This document shows, piece by piece, positions 1 to 5,882 of a stretch of DNA of 5,882 nt. Within the stretch, counting starts at the first letter, position 1, and each line of letters opens with the position of its first letter. The translations under genes were made by a program, and so were the position numbers. Origin of the DNA: Anaerolineales bacterium UBA6131 (GTDB lineage Bacteria > Chloroflexota > Anaerolineae > UBA2200); assembly GCA_002435875.1 (NCBI GenBank), contig DIVN01000214.1:1-5882 (forward strand). Direction: 5' to 3'. The notes under the pieces were generated by a model. That model was not told where the DNA came from and searched no databases. It saw only the letters and a program-made list of their open reading frames with translations.

Positions 1-399
1 GGCCTGGATGCACTGAGCAGAATTCTCGACGACCTCGCCGCAAGCGTAGGAACCGCCCGCGAGAGACTCAGCGCCTTCGCCAGGCGTTCATATCGCCTAT
101 TCTCGCTGAGGCGGCCGATGGTCCGCATCATATACCGTGAGGTGATGGGTCTGGAGGAGAGGATTGACCTGCCGATAGGCGACTATGTCCTGGACAACTT
201 TGCCAGCTTGGAAAGGATTATCCTCGACGGGATTGGATCGGGTGAGTTCAGACAGGTTGACCCTCGTCTGGCCGCCCGGTCTCTGCTCGGCATGCTGAAC
301 ATCTTCATATTGGAGCCGTTCGTCAGCGGTAAGCCATTCTCCGAAAAGCGGGTCGTGAACCATACGGTCGAGTTGTTCTGCCATGGGATCGCAAGGTGA
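1..399 (+). CDS. TetR/AcrR-family transcriptional regulator, C-terminal ligand-binding part (5' end outside window)
   Basis: The reading frame is open from base 1 to the TGA at 397-399 and gives 132 residues, about two thirds of a usual TetR protein of 190-210 residues. The N-terminal helix-turn-helix is therefore missing from the window, not from the gene. What is visible is all alpha-helical and matches the TetR ligand-binding half: a helix around RRPMVRIIYREVMG, then a helix pair containing LERIILDGIGSGEFRQVDP and the LAARSLLGMLNIFILEP segment. The pattern G-x-GEFR-x-VDP-x-LAA is very typical of AcrR/YcdC-like C-terminal domains. The ATG at 118 is internal, not the start. The gene ends 6 bases before plsX and lies at the head of an efflux operon, so by family precedent it is probably the local repressor, responding to a hydrophobic ligand. 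The ligand cannot be read from the sequence. Family call is good; target is inferred. Confidence 0.82.
   Translation, partial: GLDALSRILDDLAASVGTARERLSAFARRSYRLFSLRRPMVRIIYREVMGLEERIDLPIGDYVLDNFASLERIILDGIGSGEFRQVDPRLAARSLLGMLNIFILEPFVSGKPFSEKRVVNHTVELFCHGIAR
392..398 (+). promoter_or_regulatory. Ribosome binding site for plsX
   Basis: AAGGTGA lies 7 bases before the ATG at 406 and overlaps the stop codon of the upstream TetR gene. This spacing favours the ATG at 406 over the in-frame ATG at 412, which would be 13 bases away. The overlap implies that plsX translation follows termination of the regulator gene. Confidence 0.6.
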
Positions 400-405
400 A
401 ATGCG

Positions 406-1521
406 ATGGGAATGTCTGACCTGGCGGTTCACAGATCGAGTGCGGCGGGGTCACCCGGGCAGGTCCGTGTGGCTGTTGACGCAATGGGAGGGGATTACGC
501 TCCAACGGAGATTGTGAGAGGAGCTATGCAAGCTTCTTGCGCTGCCGGTGTACATGTGCTGCTGGTAGGCGATCCTGATCGAGTAAACGAAGAGTTGAAG
601 CGCACTTCATGCCGACAGGCATGCGTCTCCGTCATCCCCGCTTCCGACCTGATTACGATGGGTGAGAAGCCGACTCAGGCTTTTCGTTCCAAACCGGATG
701 CCTCAATCACTGTCGCCATGCGATTGCTGGCGGAAGCGAAGGCGGACGCGCTCATCAGCGCCGGCAATACAGGTGCGATGGTGACATCCGCCTGCCTCAT
801 TCTGGGTCGGCTGGAGGGGATCGAGCGGCCGGCAATAACTGCAGTGATCCCAACGCCCACCGGAAGGATAGTGCTACTGGACGCTGGCGCCAACCTTGAT
901 GTCGGGCCACAGCACCTGCTGCACTTCGCGCTGATGGGAACAGCGTTCGCACGGTGTGCTTTGGGGGTGCACGATCCCCGAATCGGGCTCCTGAACGTAG
1001 GGGCTGAAGCGAGCAAGGGAAGCAACGACCTGAGAGAAGCTTACTCTCTTCTCAGCAACTCGGCAGTGAACTTCGTGGGCAATGTCGAGGGCGGCGACAT
1101 CACAGGAGGGAAAGCCGACGTCATCGTCTGCGACGGCTATGTCGGCAACGTTGTCCTCAAGCACTCCGAGGGGTGGTCTAAGGCTGTGCTGAAGATGTTG
1201 AGATCTGAAGTCGGCAGAAACCCACTGGCGTGGCCGGGATATCTGCCGCTGGCAATCGCGGCCTCGCGGCTTCAGGCTCGGCTCGGCTCCACACACTACG
1301 GCGGCGCCGTCTTGCTGGGAGTGAGAGGGCTCTGCGTCAAGAGCCGTGGCAACTCGCGGGCCGCCGGGGTTCGGAACGCCGTTGCCGCTGCCGTCTCACT
1401 GGTCAAGTCGTGTCTGATGGACCGCGTTCGAGAGGAACTGGCAATGCAGCGGCCACCGCCCGACCGCACTGGGGATCCTTCCACCTGCGGGCCGGCTGAC
1501 ATGACACGAGAAAGAAGGTGA
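406..1521 (+). CDS. plsX: Phosphate acyltransferase PlsX (acyl-ACP:phosphate acyltransferase)
   Basis: PlsX converts acyl-ACP and phosphate to acyl-phosphate, the donor used by PlsY to acylate glycerol-3-phosphate at the start of phospholipid synthesis; it is a peripheral membrane enzyme. Nearly all family signatures are present in the 371 residues: VAVDAMGGDYAP (22-33), ISAGNTGAMV (117-126), LLDAGANLDVGP (157-168), LLNVGAEASKG (195-205), GNVEGGDITGGKADVIVCDG (225-244), GNVVLKHSEG (247-256) and HYGGAVLLGV (297-306). The usual length is about 330-350; the excess is an 18-20 residue N-terminal leader before the first beta strand and a hydrophilic Pro/Arg-rich tail after about residue 340. One oddity is Arg314 in KSRGNS, where the family normally has His (K-S-H-G type). 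The gene is flanked by regulator genes and followed by efflux genes, not the usual rpmF/fab neighbours. The family call is very firm; whether this is the housekeeping copy is open. Confidence 0.95.
   Translation: MGMSDLAVHRSSAAGSPGQVRVAVDAMGGDYAPTEIVRGAMQASCAAGVHVLLVGDPDRVNEELKRTSCRQACVSVIPASDLITMGEKPTQAFRSKPDASITVAMRLLAEAKADALISAGNTGAMVTSACLILGRLEGIERPAITAVIPTPTGRIVLLDAGANLDVGPQHLLHFALMGTAFARCALGVHDPRIGLLNVGAEASKGSNDLREAYSLLSNSAVNFVGNVEGGDITGGKADVIVCDGYVGNVVLKHSEGWSKAVLKMLRSEVGRNPLAWPGYLPLAIAASRLQARLGSTHYGGAVLLGVRGLCVKSRGNSRAAGVRNAVAAAVSLVKSCLMDRVREELAMQRPPPDRTGDPSTCGPADMTRERR
1513..1520 (+). promoter_or_regulatory. Ribosome binding site for the AbrB-like gene
   Basis: AGAAGGTG overlaps the plsX stop codon (1519-1521) and sits 7 bases before the ATG at 1528. 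Together with the 6-base gene spacing it supports this start and translation within the same transcript. Confidence 0.6.
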
Positions 1522-1527
1522 CCGGTT

Positions 1528-1794
1528 ATGAGATCGGCTTTCCTTGAGGCACAGTTTGCGGGATCTGTAACGGTGGGCGAGCGGGGACAGATAGTCATTC
1601 CGGCCGCGGTCAGATCCGAGTTTGGCATTCGGCAAGGCGAGAAGTTGCTGGTTTTCAAGCATCCGATGAAGATCGGCGTGATGCTGGTACGGGTGGACAC
1701 GATGGAGGAGTTTATGGACTTTGCGGCTGAAAGCCTGGTCGGACTTCGCCAAATCGTAAAGACAGATATCGAAGGCACGGAGGACAACACGTGA
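1528..1794 (+). CDS. AbrB/MazE/SpoVT-family DNA-binding protein, probable transition-type regulator of the operon
   Basis: The 88-residue product has a swapped-hairpin AbrB domain at about residues 13-58: SVTVGERGQIVIPAAVRSEF, then G-I-R-Q-G-E-K-L-L-V-F. The G-x-x-G-Q-I-V-I-P-x-x-V-R core is diagnostic for the fold, which dimerises to form a DNA-binding surface. Residues from about 57 onward (TMEEFMDFAAESLVGLRQIV) look helical and amphipathic, an extra C-terminal segment beyond the minimal domain that could serve for oligomerisation or ligand sensing. Many such proteins are antitoxins, but no MazF/VapC-type toxin gene follows: its stop overlaps the start of the tolC-like gene by 4 bases (GTGA). 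A transcriptional role at this operon is therefore the more likely reading. DNA targets are not visible. The fold is confident; the function is inferred from context. Confidence 0.85.
   Translation: MRSAFLEAQFAGSVTVGERGQIVIPAAVRSEFGIRQGEKLLVFKHPMKIGVMLVRVDTMEEFMDFAAESLVGLRQIVKTDIEGTEDNT
1779..1783 (+). promoter_or_regulatory. Ribosome binding site deciding the GTG start of the tolC-like gene
   Basis: A strong GGAGG lies 7 bases before the GTG at 1791. It supports this non-ATG start, for which there is no nearby in-frame ATG alternative, and which overlaps the stop of the AbrB-like gene as GTGA (1791-1794). Confidence 0.7.
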
Positions 1795-3149
1795 TTAGCA
1801 GATGCGGGACCATTTCAGTGATAGCCAGCCTGCTCGCGCTGTGGGCGACTACGGGGGGGGCAGCAGAACAATCTGCCAACCCTTCGTCGTCGGCTCTGAC
1901 GCTCGATCAGGCAATTGATATCGCCCTGGAGCAAAATCAGAACCTAAAGCTGAAAAGAGAGGCGGTGCAGCGTGCCCAGGCAGGATACGGAGGGGCCAAG
2001 GCCGCCAGCCGCCCTCAAGTCAGTGCGCAGAGCGCGTACGTCGGAACGGGACCTATCCCAAGTGTGGTGTTTCCTGGCCCCGCTGGGCCGACGGAGGTAG
2101 AGCTGGGCACTCCCGGAACAATGACCGCAAAGCTGTCTGTTGCCCAGCCTATTGACATTTCTCGTCTGATCTCCGCCGGCGTCAAAGTGGCTGACCTGAA
2201 CCTTCATGCCAGCCGATTGGAGCTGAAGCGGGAGGAGCAGCGCACCACTTTAGATGTGAAACAAGCCTATGTCGGCGTGCTTCAGGCCGAGGCATTCAAG
2301 GACGTGGCGCAGGAGGCCCTCAATGCTGTCGAGGAGCATCTCAAGATGGCGCGGCTCCACTACGATGCCGGCACTGCGCCGCGCGTGGACGTGCTGCGGG
2401 CAGAGGTGGCAGTGGCTGACGCGCGGCAAAGGTTGGTAACCGCCGAGAACGCCGTGGAGCTAGCCAAGGCCGCTCTCAACAACGTGTTGGGTGTGGACGT
2501 GAATCAACCTGTGGAAGTGAAGTCGCTGCCAGAACTCTCGCCCATAGAGCTGAGCCTGGCAGATCTGCTGGCTGAGGCTGAGCGCCAGCGGCCGGAGCTT
2601 CAGGTCATGGATCTGCGCATCGAGATGGCAAAGCGGGGCGTGCACCTCGCGAAGCAAGGACGTTTGCCCAGCATGGCGCTGACGGGGAGCTACGATTGGC
2701 TGCAAAAGACTTCCGAGTTTGGACCGAATGACCTGAGCTGGACTGTTATCCTTGGCGTTAGCATTCCTTTGTCCGACGGAGGAGCCACTTCAGCTAAGGT
2801 CGAGCAAGCCCACTCCGATGCCCGCTCAGCCCAGATCGGCCGCGAGCAACTACGCCAGGGAATCGCGCTGGAGGTCAGGCAGGCATACCTCAGCCTCCAG
2901 GAAGCCCAGGCCCGGCTGTTAGCCACCGCCAAAAGCGTAGAGGAGTCCCGCGAGGTGCTCCGGCTCGCACAAGCTCGTTACGACACCGGGGTCGGGACTT
3001 CCGTAGAAGTGACGGATGCAGTCGCCGCTATGACAGGGGCGAGGACGAATCATGTGAACGCGATCTCTGACTACCGAGTCGCGCTGGCACGGCTGGAAGC
3101 GGCTGTCGGCGTAAGCATTAACCAGGATCGGAGGAACTCTTCGCAATGA
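1791..3149 (+). CDS. TolC-like outer membrane efflux protein (OEP family)
   Basis: This 452-residue protein forms the outer membrane channel and periplasmic alpha-barrel of a tripartite exporter. It begins with a signal peptide (short n-region with Arg4, hydrophobic core about 7-21, likely cleavage after GGAA near residue 25) and has no lipobox, so it is probably not lipidated. Two tandem OEP repeats follow (about 36-240 and 255-443). Equivalent helices of the repeats are visible: residues 187-201 around Y-D-A-G-T-x-x-R-V-D-V and residues 393-407 around Y-D-T-G-V-G-T-S-V-E-V, 206 residues apart. Other family marks are LTLDQAIDIALEQN (37-50) and SWTVILGVSIPLSDGG (316-331). Length is normal for the family. 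The start is GTG and the end overlaps the adaptor start as ATGA. A run of eight G lies in the signal-peptide coding region. The substrate is unknown. Confidence 0.93.
   Translation: MISRCGTISVIASLLALWATTGGAAEQSANPSSSALTLDQAIDIALEQNQNLKLKREAVQRAQAGYGGAKAASRPQVSAQSAYVGTGPIPSVVFPGPAGPTEVELGTPGTMTAKLSVAQPIDISRLISAGVKVADLNLHASRLELKREEQRTTLDVKQAYVGVLQAEAFKDVAQEALNAVEEHLKMARLHYDAGTAPRVDVLRAEVAVADARQRLVTAENAVELAKAALNNVLGVDVNQPVEVKSLPELSPIELSLADLLAEAERQRPELQVMDLRIEMAKRGVHLAKQGRLPSMALTGSYDWLQKTSEFGPNDLSWTVILGVSIPLSDGGATSAKVEQAHSDARSAQIGREQLRQGIALEVRQAYLSLQEAQARLLATAKSVEESREVLRLAQARYDTGVGTSVEVTDAVAAMTGARTNHVNAISDYRVALARLEAAVGVSINQDRRNSSQ
1853..1860 (+). repeat. G8 homopolymer in the signal-peptide region of the tolC-like gene
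   Basis: Eight consecutive G cover the last base of Thr21, Gly22, Gly23 and the first base of Ala24, just before the predicted cleavage site. A one-base slip would shift the frame of the channel gene. It is the longest homopolymer noticed in the window. Confidence 0.6.
3130..3136 (+). promoter_or_regulatory. Ribosome binding site for the adaptor gene
   Basis: GGAGGAA is inside the end of the tolC-like gene and lies about 9-11 bases before the ATG at 3146. The spacing is slightly long, but the motif is strong, and the ATGA overlap at 3146-3149 allows coupling to translation of the preceding gene. Confidence 0.55.
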
Positions 3150-4558
3150 GGAAGTTCGGTTGGATTGTCGGGCTGATACTGATCATCGCAGCGCTGGGGC
3201 TACTTGTCCTTCGCTCTATGGACAAACGGGCGGCGGAAAGAAAAGCTGAAGCCGAGGCGGCCGCGGCGCATGCCCTCCCGGTTCAGACCGCCCGGGTTGA
3301 ACTTGGTAATATTGAAGCAACTATCGAGACGAGCGGCACGATTGCGGTCAGGGAAGAAGCCGACATCGTAGCCAAGATCCCCGGGCGAGTGGCGTCAGTA
3401 GCCGTGGACGAGGGTGACACCGTCCGGGCGGGGCAGGTTGTAATCAGGCTCGAGCAGGACGACATCTTGGCGCAACTGGACCAGGCCAAAGCGGCAGTAG
3501 GAGCTGCCGAAGCGCAATTGTTGCAGGCTAGGACGGGCGTTCAGGCCGCCGAGGCCCAAAGAGGGGCTGCCAGGGCTCAGCTCACGGCTATCCGCACCGG
3601 GGCGAGAACCCAGGAGCGGAAGCAAGCGGAAGCAGCCGTGGCGCAAGCGCGGGCCAACCTCGAGAACGCTCGCAGCACCTACGAGAGGATGAAGAAACTC
3701 TGTGATGCCGGCGGTATCTCCAAGCAGCAGATGGACCTGGTCCAGATGCAATACGATGTAGCGAAGGCGCAATACGATAGCGCGCAAGAACAATTGAGCC
3801 TAGTGCGGGAGGGTGCCCGCAAAGAGGACATTGAAGCCGCCGAGCAGCGGCTTAGGCAGGCTGAAGCGGGGGTAGCACAGGCCAAGTCTGCAGTCAAGGC
3901 TGCGGAGGCCGGGCTGATGCAGGCGAAGGCCGCTTTGCAGTTCGCGGAAGTGCAGTTGGCGAACACGTTCATAAGAAGTCCGATCTCGGGTCGAGTATCG
4001 CTGCGACAGACCGAACCAGGCGAAATGGCGCCTGGCGCATCCATGATGCGCGGCGTGCCTCTACTGCATGTGGTCAACAACCAGACGGCCTATGTCGAAG
4101 TGAGTATTCCGGATGTCCAGATGGATGAGGTAAAGCGCGGCGGCACCGCCAAGATCACGATTGACGGCATTCCCGGACGTGCTTTTCGCGGTCGCGTTAC
4201 CGAACTGAACCCTGCGAGCGACCCGGCCAGCCGGTCGTGCAGGGTGAAAGCCTCACTGGAGAATCCCTCTCCCGATGTGAAACCCGGCATGTTCGCGAGG
4301 GTCAGCCTCGTCGTGCACCAACGCCAGGGCGTGGTGGTGCTCCCACGGCACGTCGTCATGGAAAAAGGCCGTAACTTCGTCATGGTGAAAGACGGAAACG
4401 TGGCCAGGGAGCGTGAGGTAACGCTGGGACTCGTAAATCAGGAGCAGGTCGAGGTGACGAGCGGTCTGCGTCCCGGTGAAGAGGTCGTGGTGGTCGGCCA
4501 GGAACTCCTGAAGGATGGCGATCCCATAGAGGTGACCAAGCAGGGAGGCCGCTCATGA
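3146..4558 (+). CDS. RND efflux periplasmic adaptor (membrane fusion protein, HlyD/AcrA family)
   Basis: The 470-residue protein bridges the RND pump and the TolC-like channel. Residues 5-23 form a single N-terminal membrane anchor with no lipobox, unlike lipidated AcrA. After a charged Ala/Glu linker comes the split biotinyl-lipoyl-like domain (about 70-105, with KIPGRVASVAVDEGDTVRAG, and about 272-312, with FIRSPISGRVSLRQTEPGE). Between its halves lies a long Ala/Gln-rich coiled-coil hairpin (about 107-271). The hairpin tip carries R181, L185 and S192, the same 4/7 spacing as the RLS motif described for AcrA-type contacts with TolC. Beta-barrel (about 313-395, including the PASDPASRSCRV region) and membrane-proximal domains (about 396-462) follow. 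It lies between its two expected partners and overlaps both by 4 bases. Length is somewhat above AcrA, explained by the hairpin. Confidence 0.93.
   Translation: MRKFGWIVGLILIIAALGLLVLRSMDKRAAERKAEAEAAAAHALPVQTARVELGNIEATIETSGTIAVREEADIVAKIPGRVASVAVDEGDTVRAGQVVIRLEQDDILAQLDQAKAAVGAAEAQLLQARTGVQAAEAQRGAARAQLTAIRTGARTQERKQAEAAVAQARANLENARSTYERMKKLCDAGGISKQQMDLVQMQYDVAKAQYDSAQEQLSLVREGARKEDIEAAEQRLRQAEAGVAQAKSAVKAAEAGLMQAKAALQFAEVQLANTFIRSPISGRVSLRQTEPGEMAPGASMMRGVPLLHVVNNQTAYVEVSIPDVQMDEVKRGGTAKITIDGIPGRAFRGRVTELNPASDPASRSCRVKASLENPSPDVKPGMFARVSLVVHQRQGVVVLPRHVVMEKGRNFVMVKDGNVAREREVTLGLVNQEQVEVTSGLRPGEEVVVVGQELLKDGDPIEVTKQGGRS
4543..4548 (+). promoter_or_regulatory. Ribosome binding site for the RND pump gene
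   Basis: GGGAGG lies 6 bases before the ATG at 4555, inside the last codons of the adaptor gene. It fixes the pump start, which overlaps the adaptor stop as ATGA (4555-4558). Confidence 0.65.
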
Positions 4559-5882
4559 ACATCTTCCAATTTGGGGTACACCGCCCCGTCACCGTACTCA
4601 TGATGTTTCTGGCCGTCGTAGTGCTGGGCATTCTGCTCGCCGGCCGGGTGAACATTGACTTGATGCCGGACGTTACTATCCCTGTCGCGACGGTCACCAC
4701 TGTATATCCAGGGGCGGGTCCGGAAGAGGTGGAAACTGAGGTAACCAAGCACATCGAGGAGGCGATGGGCAAGGTGGGCGGTCTCAAAACACTTCAATCC
4801 TCCTCGGGTGACAGTTTCTCCGTGGTCGTGGCCGAGTTCGAGTACGGCACGGACATGGACGCAACTCTGGCCACCATCCGCGACAATCTGGGCCAGGTGC
4901 GGTCGTTGCTTCCCGACGACGCGGAGGAACCTGTGGTGGCCAAGGCTGATCCCTCGGCTATGCCCGTCGTGTTTCTAAGCGTCAGCGGAGGCGATGATGA
5001 ACGGGCGCTTAGGGACCTGGCTGATCACACCGTCAAGCGAGAGCTCGAGAAAATCAGCGGCGTGGCCGCAGTCAACGTCATGGGCGGACTGGAGCGAGAG
5101 ATACTCGTTACTGTCGACCGCCGCCGGCTTGAGGCTTACGGGCTCTCTGTTCAGCAGGTAGCCGGCGCGCTCGCTGCCGAGAACCTTAATGTGCCCGGAG
5201 GCAGACTCACGACCTCGCAGATCGAATACGACGTCCGCACGCTGGGCAAGTTCCGCTCTGTCGAGGAGATGGGGGCAATCCTTGTCGGCATGAGAAATGG
5301 CACGCCAATACGCCTGTGCGATGTGGCCCAGGTGAGCGATACCCACAAGGAACAACGCACTATCACGAGAGTTGACGGTAAACCGGGTGTGACCATCATG
5401 GTCATCAAGAATACCGATGCAAACACTGTGAAGGTTGCGAGCGGTGTGCGCGATGCGGTCAGCCATCTTGGCTCCCGTCTTCCGAAGGGTGTATCGGTTG
5501 ACGTCCTCCTTGACACCTCAGAGTTTATTATGCACTCCGTGAACAACACAAAGGACGTGCTTATCGAAGGCGCGATCCTCGCTGTTCTCATCATCTTCTG
5601 GTTTCTGGGCAGCCTCCGGAGCACCGTTATCGTCGCCCTGTCTTTGCCCACGTCGATCATCGCAACCTTTCTGCTGTTCTATTTCGGCGACATGACCCTG
5701 AACATCGTCACGCTCGGTGGTCTTACCCTTGCCATCGGGCGAATAGTGGATGACTCCATCGTAGTGCTCGAGAACATCTTCCGCCACATCGACCACGGAG
5801 AAGCTCCAAAAGAGGCAGCCGTCGAGGCCACAACCGAGGTGGGCCTGGCGGTTACGGCCTCCACGTTCACCACGGTGTCGGT
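4555..5882 (+). CDS. RND-family efflux pump, AcrB/SwrC-like, N-terminal part (3' end outside window)
   Basis: The frame is open from the ATG to the window edge and encodes 442 complete codons, somewhat under half of a typical pump of 1,000-1,050 residues. It is a proton-driven inner-membrane exporter. Visible parts in order: cytoplasmic start FQFGVHRPV, TM1 about 12-30, the periplasmic porter region with DLMPDVTIPVATV and YPGAGPEEVETEVTKHIEEA (51-70) and F-x-Y-G-T-D-M-D (95-102), a second porter stretch with VDRRRLEAYGLSVQQV (187-202), then TM2 about 337-355, TM3 about 358-377 and TM4 about 387-406. TM4 contains GRIVDDSIVVLEN, and Asp399-Asp400 correspond to the proton-relay Asp pair of AcrB (D407/D408), so the pump looks energetically competent. 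The sequence style is that of the HAE1/SwrC branch, suggesting small hydrophobic or amphipathic substrates rather than metal ions; the actual substrate is unknown. Confidence 0.93.
   Translation, partial: MNIFQFGVHRPVTVLMMFLAVVVLGILLAGRVNIDLMPDVTIPVATVTTVYPGAGPEEVETEVTKHIEEAMGKVGGLKTLQSSSGDSFSVVVAEFEYGTDMDATLATIRDNLGQVRSLLPDDAEEPVVAKADPSAMPVVFLSVSGGDDERALRDLADHTVKRELEKISGVAAVNVMGGLEREILVTVDRRRLEAYGLSVQQVAGALAAENLNVPGGRLTTSQIEYDVRTLGKFRSVEEMGAILVGMRNGTPIRLCDVAQVSDTHKEQRTITRVDGKPGVTIMVIKNTDANTVKVASGVRDAVSHLGSRLPKGVSVDVLLDTSEFIMHSVNNTKDVLIEGAILAVLIIFWFLGSLRSTVIVALSLPTSIIATFLLFYFGDMTLNIVTLGGLTLAIGRIVDDSIVVLENIFRHIDHGEAPKEAAVEATTEVGLAVTASTFTTVS

Noticed and set aside
400..405. Search for an operator or promoter between the TetR gene and plsX.
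   Set aside because: Only 6 bases separate them and both genes point the same way, so the regulator's control region must be upstream of the window.
97..432. Minus-strand open frame of 111 codons across the TetR/plsX junction.
   Set aside because: It is antisense to a clear TetR C-terminal domain and to the plsX start, with no recognisable motif and a composition typical of a shadow frame.
608..623. Perfect inverted repeat CATGCC-GACA-GGCATG that could form a 6-bp hairpin.
   Set aside because: It lies about 200 bases inside plsX, has no following T-run and is short enough to occur by chance in GC-rich coding DNA. No terminator or operator role can be supported.
1032..1048. Near-palindrome GAGAG-AAGCTTA-CTCTC that might look like an operator.
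   Set aside because: It falls in a well-conserved coding stretch of plsX (LREAYSLLS) far from any start, so coding constraint explains it.
1528..1794. Reading the AbrB-like gene as the antitoxin of a toxin-antitoxin pair.
   Set aside because: No toxin gene adjoins it: plsX precedes it and the tolC-like gene overlaps its stop codon.
3480..3960. Repetitive GCN/CAG-rich DNA in the adaptor gene, resembling a tandem repeat.
   Set aside because: It reflects the Ala/Gln/Glu heptads of the coiled-coil hairpin. Units are not of constant length or sequence at the DNA level.
4975..5660. Long open frames on the minus strand (about 163 and 169 codons) opposite the RND gene.
   Set aside because: The plus-strand frame has unmistakable RND motifs over the same region. 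The reverse frames overlap each other, show no recognisable domain, and are expected shadows in GC-rich DNA.

Overview
The window is one uninterrupted, plus-strand gene cluster with no intergenic space longer than 6 bases. In order it holds: the 3' part of a TetR/AcrR-family regulator gene (1-399), plsX for phosphate acyltransferase (406-1521), a small AbrB/SpoVT-type DNA-binding protein (1528-1794), a TolC-like outer membrane efflux protein (1791-3149), an HlyD/AcrA-like periplasmic adaptor (3146-4558), and the 5' part of an AcrB-like RND pump gene that runs off the right edge (4555-5882). The last four genes overlap by 4 bases (GTGA or ATGA), and each start has a purine-rich ribosome binding site, so the set looks co-transcribed and translationally coupled. 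Its promoter must lie left of the window, because nothing inside leaves room for one outside coding sequence.

The efflux half is a complete tripartite exporter in one operon: RND pump in the inner membrane, adaptor across the periplasm, TolC-like channel in the outer membrane. That requires a cell with two membranes. The DNA is moderately GC-rich. The RND pump's fourth membrane segment reads GRIVDDSIVVLEN, a form I associate with Firmicutes-type (SwrC-like) and related non-proteobacterial pumps, and the PlsX start (AVDAMGGDYAP) also has a Clostridia-like look. Together these suggest a diderm outside the well-studied Proteobacteria, for example a diderm Firmicute or an Armatimonadota-like lineage. 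The taxonomic inference is weak.

The unusual part is the front half. plsX normally sits with rpmF, fabH or fabD in phospholipid/fatty-acid operons. Here it is flanked by two transcription-factor genes (TetR upstream, AbrB-like downstream) and leads straight into an RND exporter. A plausible reading, which is inference, is a membrane-stress or lipid-linked module: the TetR protein senses a hydrophobic ligand or pump substrate, and phospholipid precursor supply is induced together with efflux. This PlsX also has Arg where the family usually has His near its C-terminus, which raises the question of whether it is the housekeeping copy or a diverged paralogue.
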